Below, in pieces: positions 25,418-33,624 of a stretch of DNA of 64,000 nucleotides (position 1 is the stretch's first letter; every line of letters starts with the position of its first letter). The translations under genes and the position numbers were made by a program. Location: positions 2,246,731 through 2,310,730 of the forward strand of contig OX638293.1 of assembly GCA_951812335.1 (NCBI GenBank). The letters are read 5' to 3'. This stretch comes from Rhodothermales bacterium (GTDB taxonomy: Bacteria > Bacteroidota > Rhodothermia > Rhodothermales > VXPQ01). A model generated the notes under the pieces. The model was not told the origin of the DNA, did not search any database, and saw only the letters and a list, made by a program, of their open reading frames with translations.

Positions 25418-25443
25418 TCCGTACCTGACCGGGAAATGTACCT

Positions 25444-27099
25444 ATGAGCGGAAAGCTGTTTCTGGTAATCCTTGTTGCTTCGGCGGGATTGACACTCGTC
25501 CATCCGCTGTTCTTCTCCGTGCCTCCGCAGGCGCCGGAGACAGCTTCTTCCGAAACGGACCCGCACTTGTTCACGACCGGCGCCGCGTGCATAAGTTGCC
25601 ATAGCAACCTGATCACCCCTTCCGGCGAAGACATCTCAATCGGCACGGACTGGCGCGCTTCCATGATGGCCAATTCGGCCCGCGATCCGTACTGGCAGGC
25701 CGCGGTCCGGCGGGAAGCGATGGATCATCCGGAGGCGCAGGATCTTATCGAAGACGAATGCGCCGCCTGCCATATGCCCATGTCGCGATTCGAAGCGAAG
25801 ACTTCGGGCCAAAAAGGGCAGGTCTTTTCTCATCTGCCGGTCGGCGAAAATACACACCGCACCGACGACCTGGCCGCCGATGGCGTTTCCTGCACCGTAT
25901 GCCACCAGATCGCCGCAGAGAACCTGGGCGCCAGAGAAAGCTTCACGGCCGGATTCGCGATCGATACGGAGACGCCGATGGAACAACGCGCCATTTTCGG
26001 GCCCTATGAGGTGGATGCGGGTCTCAGTACGGTGATGCATTCCGCATCGGGATTCCGGCAGGTGGAGTCGCGCCATATTCAACAGTCCGAACTATGCGCG
26101 ACATGCCATACGCTGTTCACGGAAGCGATCGGACCCACGGGAGAAATTGCGGGCGAACTGCCCGAGCAAGTCCCGTACCTGGAATGGCTCCACAGCGCCT
26201 ACCGCGAAGAAAAAAGTTGTCAGTCCTGCCACATGCCCGTCGTGCAGGATACCACAGCTATCTCCTCCGTATTGGGCGAGGATAAAATCGGCGTTTCCCG
26301 GCACGTATTCCAGGGGGGTAACTTCTTTATGCTCCGCATGCTCAACCGGTACCGGACCGAACTGGGCGTGGAAGCCCTCCCGAACGAACTGGAGGCCACG
26401 GCGCGGCAAACCGAGCAGCACTTACAGACAAACACCGCGCGCATCTCGATAGAAAACGCCGAACGGGTGCAGGATGCATTGCATGTCGAGGTTCGTCTTG
26501 AAAATCTGGCCGGTCATAAACTGCCGACGGGATATCCCTCGCGCAGAAGCTGGATTCATTTTATGGTGCGCGACCGGAACGGGACCCCCGTTTTCGAATC
26601 CGGTAGTATCCGTCCCACGGGCGAAATCCCGGAAAACGACAACGACACGGATCCGGCTCGGTACGAACCCCATTACCGGGAAATCACGCAAAGCGATCAG
26701 GTGCAGATCTACGAGTCCGTGATGATCGATACGCAGGATCAGGTAACGACGGGACTGTTGCAGGCAGTGCGGTACGTCAAGGACAATCGACTGTTGCCGA
26801 GAGGATTCGACAAAGCGTCTGCATCCGAGGATATAGCGGTCCATGGATGGGCGAGGGAGGACGCCGATTTCGTGGGAGGAACCGACGCCGTGCGCTATAT
26901 CGTCGATGTGAGCGGACGGCAGGGCCCCTTTGCCGTCCAGGCCTCGCTTTGGTATCAGCCGATCGGCTACCGGTGGGCCCATAACCTGAAGGACTATGAC
27001 GCTCCTGAAACCAATCGATTCGTCGAATTCTACGACGCCATGTCGGACATATCCGGCATACCGCTTGCAACGACAGAACTCGTTGTGTCCGAGTCTTGA
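25444..27099 (+). CDS. pentahaem c-type cytochrome
   Basis: 551 residues. N-terminal hydrophobic segment 'LFLVILVASAGLTLVHPLFF', either signal anchor or uncleaved signal. Five CxxCH motifs, all in the N-terminal half: CISCH (49-53), CAACH (106-110), CTVCH (150-154), CATCH (218-222) and CQSCH (259-263). The arrangement resembles cytochrome c554/NrfA-like multihaem proteins ('DECAACHMPMSRFEAK', 'DGVSCTVCHQI', 'SCQSCHMPVV'). The C-terminal half (about 310-551) is haem-free and beta-rich ('LHVEVRLENLAGHKLPTGYPSRRSWIHF'), a module often found in such proteins. It likely exchanges electrons in the periplasm or at the surface with the barrel partner upstream. The donor and acceptor are unknown. Confidence 0.85.
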   Translation: MSGKLFLVILVASAGLTLVHPLFFSVPPQAPETASSETDPHLFTTGAACISCHSNLITPSGEDISIGTDWRASMMANSARDPYWQAAVRREAMDHPEAQDLIEDECAACHMPMSRFEAKTSGQKGQVFSHLPVGENTHRTDDLAADGVSCTVCHQIAAENLGARESFTAGFAIDTETPMEQRAIFGPYEVDAGLSTVMHSASGFRQVESRHIQQSELCATCHTLFTEAIGPTGEIAGELPEQVPYLEWLHSAYREEKSCQSCHMPVVQDTTAISSVLGEDKIGVSRHVFQGGNFFMLRMLNRYRTELGVEALPNELEATARQTEQHLQTNTARISIENAERVQDALHVEVRLENLAGHKLPTGYPSRRSWIHFMVRDRNGTPVFESGSIRPTGEIPENDNDTDPARYEPHYREITQSDQVQIYESVMIDTQDQVTTGLLQAVRYVKDNRLLPRGFDKASASEDIAVHGWAREDADFVGGTDAVRYIVDVSGRQGPFAVQASLWYQPIGYRWAHNLKDYDAPETNRFVEFYDAMSDISGIPLATTELVVSES

Positions 27100-27115
27100 A
27101 ACGGCTTCGGCGTCC

Positions 27116-27418
27116 TCAATTCAGCCCCGGCATCAGTCCGCCCTGGTAGACGATAAGCGAACACAGGTAAGCCAGCCCTGTCATGTATATCCACATGACC
27201 ATCGGCCAGCGCCATGTGTTCGTCTCGCGCCGGGCAATGGCAAGCGTACTCATACATTGCAGCGCAAACACGAAGAACACCAACAGACTCAGCGCGACCA
27301 GCGGCGTAAAAACAGGGCGGCCTTCCGGATAACGGTCTGCTTTGAGATGATCGCGCAGAACAGGGCTTGACAGTCGAACGCCAGACGACGTATTCTTCGA
27401 ACGAAAACCGCTCGCCAA
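27116..27418 (-). pseudogene. feoB: feoB 3'-end relic (ferrous iron transporter C-terminus)
   Basis: About 65 recognisable residues of the C-terminal membrane domain of FeoB: 'RPVFTPLVALSLLVFFVFAL', 'CMSTLAIARRETNTWRWPM', 'IYMTGLAYLCSLIVYQGG'. The G-protein domain and most of the Gate regions are absent; upstream codons (ASGFRSKNTSSGVRL) are unlike FeoB. A full FeoB has 600-800 residues, so this is a decayed fragment. It lies beside ferritin, so an iron uptake/storage locus has probably been eroded. A GTATCCTTAA motif at 27441 may be a relic end of the dispersed repeat. Confidence 0.85.
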
Positions 27419-27480
27419 AGCGGCATGACCCGGCGCAACAGTATCCTTAAAGCACTATCCAACTTTTACGGACCATTTCC

Positions 27481-28011
27481 ATGCAAACAATGAAATCGTC
27501 TTCGATCAGCCAAACCATGCAGGACGCCATCAACGATCAGATTCAGGCTGAATTGGAATCTGCCTATCTGTACCTGGCCCTGGCGGCGCGCATGGAGCAA
27601 CTCCACCTCAAGGGCTTTGCGCACTGGCTGCGTTTGCAGTGGCAGGAAGAAACACAGCACGCCCTCAAGTTCTACGATTACCTCCTCCAACGCGACGGGG
27701 TCGTGCAGTTAAAAGAATTGCCGACGCCGACGTACGAAGCCGAGACGCCCCTCGAAATCTTCGAACTCGTTCTGGAGCACGAAAAATACATTACCCGACG
27801 CATCAACGATCTCTACGCGCTCTCCGGCAAAGAACGCGACTATGCCTCGCAGACGCTGCTGCAATGGTTCGTCGACGAACAGATAGAAGAGGAAGAATCC
27901 GCCCGCGATATCATCGACGATCTGCGTCTCGTCGGCGATTCCGGCGCCAGCCTTTTCCTGCTCGACCGCGAACTCGGCCAACGCCAATCCGAAGAAGAGG
28001 GGGAAGAGTAA
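27481..28011 (+). CDS. ftnA: non-haem ferritin
   Basis: 176 residues (a second ATG at 27490 is equally possible). Four-helix bundle with the ferroxidase ligands in the expected places: 'AINDQIQAELESAYLYLALA' (helix A Glu), 'GFAHWLRLQWQEETQHALKF' (helix B E-x-x-H), 'EIFELVLEHEKYITRRIN' (helix C) and 'QWFVDEQIEEEESARDII' (helix D Gln/Glu). It oxidises Fe(II) and stores it in a 24-mer shell. Single gene with its own upstream region, next to the feoB relic. A run of acidic residues at the C-terminus is lineage-specific. Confidence 0.95.
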   Translation: MQTMKSSSISQTMQDAINDQIQAELESAYLYLALAARMEQLHLKGFAHWLRLQWQEETQHALKFYDYLLQRDGVVQLKELPTPTYEAETPLEIFELVLEHEKYITRRINDLYALSGKERDYASQTLLQWFVDEQIEEEESARDIIDDLRLVGDSGASLFLLDRELGQRQSEEEGEE

Positions 28012-28117
28012 CGCACGCCTGATTTCACGGATTGGATTTCAGGGGTGAACATGCCCGGCACGGCGGCCCTTCACGTTCCGGACAGCACCCTATCCACGCA
28101 GCCGCTCATTGAAGAAA

Positions 28118-28225
28118 TCAATGGTCCTTTTCCAGGCCGGTTCGGCGGCTGATCCCGCCATGGGCATAGCGGTCGAAAAGGTCAAAAACTTCCTGACTGA
28201 GCTGCTCGTTTTCGATTTTCTTCAT
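28118..28225 (-). pseudogene. dienelactone-hydrolase N-terminal stub
   Basis: 35 codons from the ATG at 28225, with a GGAGGGG ribosome-binding site still present. 'QEVFDLFDRYAHGGISRRT' is the N-terminus seen in exported dienelactone hydrolase family proteins (YAHGxISRRxFL, a Tat-type lead). It then reads GLEKDH and stops at 28118; the hydrolase domain is absent. Evidence is one short motif, so confidence is moderate. Confidence 0.55.
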
Positions 28226-28240
28226 CGGAATACCCCTCCA

Positions 28241-30871
28241 TTAATTCAGGAAGTTGTAGTTCAGCTTGATCAGGAAGGCGTTCTCAGGGAAGACATCGAA
28301 GGTATTGCCGAATTGATCGTTGATCGAACGGTCGTAGGGCGAACGGACCATAGGTGCGAGAGGATGCAATATGTCTTCTGCTTCTCTACCATGCGTCCAG
28401 ACGACGAACAGCGCGGAGCCGGGACGGTATTCCCAGCGCAATACAAGATTGGAATGCAGGCTGCTGAAGGAAAACTCATCCCGCTTGGGATAGGCGTCGA
28501 AGTCAGCCAAATGGTCCCGATCCTGCTGAACCCGGAAACGGTCGTAGCGTCCCCTTGCTGCGAAAAGCTGACTGTACAACTGCAGGGACAGTTTGGGCGT
28601 CAGGGTAAACGTGCCGCGTAGCGTAATGTCTGCCGAACGCGTATCCCTCGCGCCGAATACGGACACGTAGTACTGGTCGACGCCGGTGGGATCGACGTCG
28701 GCAAGAATGGCGTCCAGCGTTCCATGATCGTCGAACGCTACAAAATCCGAATCGGTCAAATCGTCCGGATGAGACGCTTCCTCCCCGATGCGCCAATCGG
28801 ATCCGGAGCGTAAAAAGGTTTCGTTTGCGGACCAGGCCTGCACATCGCGTTCCCACTCGCCTTCTATTTGGGCAGAGAAAGACAAGCGATTACTGGCATT
28901 CCATTGCCCTTCGAGGCTGACTTCCGATTCCGTGCCTCCATCGCCGTAAAATGTTAAATCCAGCCCCGGCTCAAGTTGCCAGTTGCGCCTTTCGTCGGTT
29001 TCGAACTGCCCCTGGATGGCGACGTTTCCCGGCGGAGACCAAGGCAAAAGACCGCGCGTCTCGTACAAATCGTACCCGCCGAACGGTTTTTCAGATTCAA
29101 GGCCGAAAATGATGGACTGGAAACCGCGGAGTGTCCACCGGGAACCGAAATCCAGGCGCTGTCCAAGGTGCAGCCCTTCCCGGTAGGAGAATTCCTGAAC
29201 GAAGAAGAAACGCGCTCCGGCTCGCGAGAAAGGGCCAAAGGGCCTTCCGCCATTAACCTGATGCTGCATGGAGGATAGCATCGCAATGAAATTGTTCTCG
29301 CGAAGTTGGCCTATATCGTTCGGATTAAAGGCATCGCTGAATACGTCCAATCCTGCAAATCCGTACCAGGCCCCCTGTCGTTTGCGCACCCATAGCTTGC
29401 TGGCGAACCCGGTCTCTCCGTCGATATCCGCCTCGATCCAGTTTCTGTTCGTAAGCGCAAAGAATCCCTCGATGCCATACCGGTTTTCGAGAAACCGGAT
29501 ATCCCAGTCGGCGCCTGCCGCCAGGCTTCGCAAGTGATTCTCGTCCACATTAGATCCTTCGAACAGGGTTACGATGCCTCCCACGCTCGACCAGGCCCCG
29601 ATTTGCTGGCTCATCCGTCCGACGCCGTATCCTCGCGAAGGACTGAAATCGGATCCCGTGGCCGCGCCCAATACGCCAAAGGAAAGGCCTGAGCCGGTGC
29701 GCCCGGAAAGCTTCGTGGCGCCAATAATGGGGGCATCCGCCCCGATCCGGCGCGTATACAGGAGCCGTCCGGGGCCGACTGAAAATTCGTAGATATTGAT
29801 GCCCTCTACAAAGAAGGGGCGCCGTTCCTGAAAAAAGGTTTCGAACGCCGTAAGGTTCAATACCGCCGGATCGGCCTCGACCTGACCGAAATCCGGATTG
29901 ATCGTCGCATCCAGCGTAACGTTCGTACCGAGACCGATCTTCAGATCCCCGCCCACATCGAAGGTGCGGCTGCTTGCCCGCGTACCGGCGACCTCCTCGC
30001 TTTCGAGGGTATTCACTCCGGTGACGGTATAGGGTATGATCTGTACGTTGCGCCGGGGCTTCACGTCCCGAATGCCTTCCAGACGACCAAACCGGGCCAC
30101 CAGGTTGGTCCGCTCCGTACGGGGCACATGGGGCCACTCCGATTGTTCGCCGAGCCGGGGAATCCTGCGCGTGAAGTGAACCCCCCATGTTTGCATGGGC
30201 GCCTCCGAGAAACGCAGCATGCTATACGGAATGCGCATCTCCACAACCCACCCCTCTTGCGTTGTGCGTACATCCGAATACCATACGGCGTCCCAGGAAG
30301 GATCCATGCCGCGGGGCGCATTATTACCGCCGCCGCCACCCGGCCCGCCCCCGCCTCCGCCCGTTGCTCCGCTTCCTGTCTGGAGCGCATCGAATTGCAC
30401 GCCGGCCGCATTCACCCCAAAGACATAGGCGGTGCGCCGGTCGAAATAAGCATCCACCGCCACCAGAAACCAATCGGCCCGGTTGAAGTCGTCACGCCGC
30501 CCCAATGCCCTTTCAATAGCCCCCGGCTCATCGTCATAGAGCAAGGCGCCGACGTAGAAATCATTCGCACCATACAAGACGCGAACCTCTGTGTTTTGAA
30601 ATGCCGGGGCGCCGTCAACAGGTTCGTATTGCCTGAAACCGGACACGGCGATAGCCCTTTGCCAAACCTCTTCGTCCAGTATGCCGTCGAGGCCGATCTC
30701 TTCTTCGAGAAACAGGGCCTGCATGACGCCCTTATTGTTCTGCTCCACAGGAGGTGGCGATAGTGCACTCGTTTGGGCCGAAGCCTCGAGAACGGGCAGC
30801 AGGACGCATACGGCGAACACGGCTGCAACGAATGCCGAAGCATGAGGGCGAATCGGTACATCTCGTTGCAT
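28241..30871 (-). CDS. DUF5916 family outer-membrane protein with CBM9-like N-domain (A)
   Basis: 876 residues from the ATG at 30871, chosen because it starts a signal peptide ('FVAAVFAVCVLLPVLEASAQ'). The N-terminal CBM9-like domain is at about 45-200: 'LDGILDEEVWQRA', 'EVRVLYGANDFYVGALLYDD' and 'ADWFLVAVDAYFDRRTAYVF'. A Gly-rich linker near residue 175 (encoded about 30330-30360) is unusual. DUF5916 follows with 'PDFGQVEADPAVLNLTAFET' and 'FQERRPFFVEGINIY', then a long C-terminal barrel ending in 'LIKLNYNF'. The family is common in Bacteroidota/Rhodothermota; function unknown, probably surface carbohydrate-related. It is divergent from a paralogue at 31103 with a 231-bp shared promoter region. 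Confidence 0.88.
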   Translation of the reverse strand: MQRDVPIRPHASAFVAAVFAVCVLLPVLEASAQTSALSPPPVEQNNKGVMQALFLEEEIGLDGILDEEVWQRAIAVSGFRQYEPVDGAPAFQNTEVRVLYGANDFYVGALLYDDEPGAIERALGRRDDFNRADWFLVAVDAYFDRRTAYVFGVNAAGVQFDALQTGSGATGGGGGGPGGGGGNNAPRGMDPSWDAVWYSDVRTTQEGWVVEMRIPYSMLRFSEAPMQTWGVHFTRRIPRLGEQSEWPHVPRTERTNLVARFGRLEGIRDVKPRRNVQIIPYTVTGVNTLESEEVAGTRASSRTFDVGGDLKIGLGTNVTLDATINPDFGQVEADPAVLNLTAFETFFQERRPFFVEGINIYEFSVGPGRLLYTRRIGADAPIIGATKLSGRTGSGLSFGVLGAATGSDFSPSRGYGVGRMSQQIGAWSSVGGIVTLFEGSNVDENHLRSLAAGADWDIRFLENRYGIEGFFALTNRNWIEADIDGETGFASKLWVRKRQGAWYGFAGLDVFSDAFNPNDIGQLRENNFIAMLSSMQHQVNGGRPFGPFSRAGARFFFVQEFSYREGLHLGQRLDFGSRWTLRGFQSIIFGLESEKPFGGYDLYETRGLLPWSPPGNVAIQGQFETDERRNWQLEPGLDLTFYGDGGTESEVSLEGQWNASNRLSFSAQIEGEWERDVQAWSANETFLRSGSDWRIGEEASHPDDLTDSDFVAFDDHGTLDAILADVDPTGVDQYYVSVFGARDTRSADITLRGTFTLTPKLSLQLYSQLFAARGRYDRFRVQQDRDHLADFDAYPKRDEFSFSSLHSNLVLRWEYRPGSALFVVWTHGREAEDILHPLAPMVRSPYDRSINDQFGNTFDVFPENAFLIKLNYNFLN

Positions 30872-31102
30872 GAAGACCGCTGTTCGAGTGAAGAAATTCG
30901 GCCGATATATCCTTTTGGGTACGCAACCTTCCGGGGGAAAGCCATGGGCGACATATATACCCATAGTTAGACCCCCAATACGTGTTCTACATTCCATGAG
31001 CGGCAAAAAAACATATCCAGCTACGTTTTCTTTATATTCTGTACCTGTATTTTCCGGCTTTTATCTGCATCTTCCTCTCTCCGATTCTTTCCGCCCCCCT
31101 CC

Positions 31103-33463
31103 ATGCACCACAGGATGCACCGCGCAAGCCGTGCAATGCTTGCGTCCCTCTTCTTTTTTCCGACCTTGTCCCTTGCGCTTCCCGCCACGGCGCAGCAAGC
31201 GGGACAGACAGGAGGCTACACCGCCAATAACAGCGCTGCCGATAGCGATCCGATCGCCGTCCCGGCAATACGCGCGGTAAAAAGCAACAGCGACACCCTG
31301 CCCGTCCTCGACGGCGATGTACTGGGCGACCCTTCCTGGTCCGCCATCGAACCCGCCACCGGTTTTATCCAAATCACTCCGAACGAGGGACAACCGGCTT
31401 CCGAGCAGACCGCGGTACGCATCCGGTACACCGAACAGATCCTGTATGTCGGGGTTGTGTGCTACGACCGCGACCCGTCGCAAATCATCGTGTCGGACAG
31501 CCGCCGGGATGCGGACCCCCGGGAGGCCGACAGTTTCAGTCTCATTCTGGACACGTACCGCGATCGCCAGAACGGATTCATCTTCGGCACGAATTCCGCC
31601 GGGGTCGAATACGATGCGCAGGTAACGAACGAAGGCCAGAACAGCGGCCGGTTCTCTCAGGGCCCGCGCAGCCAAAGCGGTTCGGGCGGCGGGTTGAACA
31701 TCAACTGGGATGGTGCGTGGACGGTCCACACGGAAACGGGAGCGTACGGATGGAGCGCCGAATTCGCCATTCCATTGCGTACATTGCGCTTCGCGACCGG
31801 AGAAAATCAGGTGTGGGGCGTCAACTTCGAACGCCGCATCCGGCGTCGGAACGAAACCGCCTACTGGGCCCCGCTCCCCCGGCAATACACGCTCGCGCGG
31901 GTTTCGCTGGCCGGGACGCTGGAAGGATTGGACATCCAGGCGCCGCGCAATCTGCAAATCATCCCGTACGCGCTTGGACAAGGCGACCGGACCACCAACT
32001 CCTCGGAGTTGCCAACCACCTCGGAATACTCAGATCCCGAAGGCGATATCGGCATAGATCTGAAGTATAGCTTGACCCCGAGTATGACACTCGACGTCAC
32101 GTACAACACCGATTTTGCGCAAGTCGAGGTGGACGAACAGCAAATCAATCTGGACCGCTTCAACCTCTTCTTCCCGGAAAAACGACCCTTCTTCCTGGAG
32201 AATGCCGGGGTGTTTGCGGTGGGCGCGCCGGGGCAGGTCGACCTGTTCTTCAGCCGGCGCATCGGTATCGGCGGGGATGGCGTAGCGGTACCCATCCTCG
32301 GCGGCGCCCGCCTCTCCGGTTCCATGGGCGACTACCGGATCGGGGTACTCAATATGCAAACCCGACAACTGGGTGGAGAGGAGATTCCAGGGAATAATTT
32401 CAGCGTGGCGCGTCTCAAGCGCGAGTTTCCGAACCGGACCTTCGCCGGCGTGCTTTTCACCAACCGGCAGGGCGTGGGCGATCTGTCGGACAAAGATGAT
32501 TACAACCGTGTATTCGCTCTGGACGGCCAGCTCGGCATCGGACAGTACGGCCTGATATCGGGCTTCGGGGCGCTGTCGGAAACGCCGGACATGTCAGGAA
32601 AAAAACCGGACATGTCCGAAAAAAATCATGCATACCGGGTGCTTACCACCTACAACTCCCAGGCCTGGCTGCTGAACGCAGGCTATACCGAGGTAGCCGA
32701 AAGCTTCAAACCGGAACTCGGTTTTATGCAGCGGACATCCGCCTACCGGCATTTTAACGGCCTCGTTTTTTACCGGTATCGTCCCGACTTCCTCCGTTTT
32801 CACGAATTGCGCCCGCATGTCAGCTACAATGGATACTGGGGATTCGACAGAGTGTACGAAACGGGTTTTCTGCATATCGACAACCACTGGGAGTGGGAAA
32901 ACGGCTGGGAAATTCACACAGGCATCAACTTTACCACGGAAGGCGTCCGGGAATCCTTTGAAGTCAGTGACGGGGTGTGGGTACCGAAGGGATCGTACCA
33001 TCATCGGGAAGCCATGATCGTCGGCATCACGGACGAGAGCCTTCCGCTCAGCCTGAGCACCCGGGTGATTGCGGGGGGATTCTTCGGGGGCGATCGCGTT
33101 ACGGTCCTGTCCACCATCCGCGCCCGGGTCGGAGATGCATTCAACACGGAAATCGGCCTGAGCCAAAACTGGGTGGACCTGCCGGGCGGCAACTTCACTG
33201 CGAATCTGGTGCGTACGCGGCTTTCGTATTCCTTCACCCCCCGCATCTACGTGCAAACCCTGATTCAGTACAACAGCGCAGCAGAACTCTGGTCCATGAA
33301 TTTGCGGTTCGGGTGGCTTCAATCGGCGGGCACAGGCCTGTTCATCGTCTTCAACCATACGTCCGAATATGACCTAAATAGGGGATTCGGAGCCTTCGAA
33401 CCGGAGTTCACAGACCAGGCGATCATTATCAAGTACTCGCGGCTGCTGAACGTGCTACGGTGA
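31103..33463 (+). CDS. DUF5916 family outer-membrane protein with CBM9-like N-domain (B)
   Basis: 786 residues. Signal peptide 'MLASLFFFPTLSLALPATAQ'. CBM9-like domain: 'LDGDVLGDPSWSAIEPATG', 'AVRIRYTEQILYVGVVCYDR' and 'DSFSLILDTYRDRQNGFIFG'. DUF5916 core: 'NTDFAQVEVDEQQINLDRFN' and 'FPEKRPFFLENAGVF', the same box as in the divergent paralogue. The C-terminal barrel runs to the end. An internal oddity is a small tandem repeat 'PDMSGKK/PDMSEKN' at 32588-32629 in a surface-loop position, containing the DNA palindrome CGGACATGTCCG. Identity with gene A is modest, so the pair is an old duplication. Probable surface-exposed barrel with a sugar-binding N-domain; substrate unknown. Confidence 0.88.
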   Translation: MHHRMHRASRAMLASLFFFPTLSLALPATAQQAGQTGGYTANNSAADSDPIAVPAIRAVKSNSDTLPVLDGDVLGDPSWSAIEPATGFIQITPNEGQPASEQTAVRIRYTEQILYVGVVCYDRDPSQIIVSDSRRDADPREADSFSLILDTYRDRQNGFIFGTNSAGVEYDAQVTNEGQNSGRFSQGPRSQSGSGGGLNINWDGAWTVHTETGAYGWSAEFAIPLRTLRFATGENQVWGVNFERRIRRRNETAYWAPLPRQYTLARVSLAGTLEGLDIQAPRNLQIIPYALGQGDRTTNSSELPTTSEYSDPEGDIGIDLKYSLTPSMTLDVTYNTDFAQVEVDEQQINLDRFNLFFPEKRPFFLENAGVFAVGAPGQVDLFFSRRIGIGGDGVAVPILGGARLSGSMGDYRIGVLNMQTRQLGGEEIPGNNFSVARLKREFPNRTFAGVLFTNRQGVGDLSDKDDYNRVFALDGQLGIGQYGLISGFGALSETPDMSGKKPDMSEKNHAYRVLTTYNSQAWLLNAGYTEVAESFKPELGFMQRTSAYRHFNGLVFYRYRPDFLRFHELRPHVSYNGYWGFDRVYETGFLHIDNHWEWENGWEIHTGINFTTEGVRESFEVSDGVWVPKGSYHHREAMIVGITDESLPLSLSTRVIAGGFFGGDRVTVLSTIRARVGDAFNTEIGLSQNWVDLPGGNFTANLVRTRLSYSFTPRIYVQTLIQYNSAAELWSMNLRFGWLQSAGTGLFIVFNHTSEYDLNRGFGAFEPEFTDQAIIIKYSRLLNVLR

Positions 33464-33624
33464 AAAAGCCGAAAGAAGCCTCTGCTGGTACGAGGACACG
33501 GTAAGGCATGCATCGCGAGCGATAAAAAAGCCGGGAGCGCGCAAGGCGCCCCGCATATTCGTTCAACAGCATCGCCGCCCTTATCTGCTTGTTGAACGGC
33601 AGCAGCCGGATTGCCAGCCCGCAT

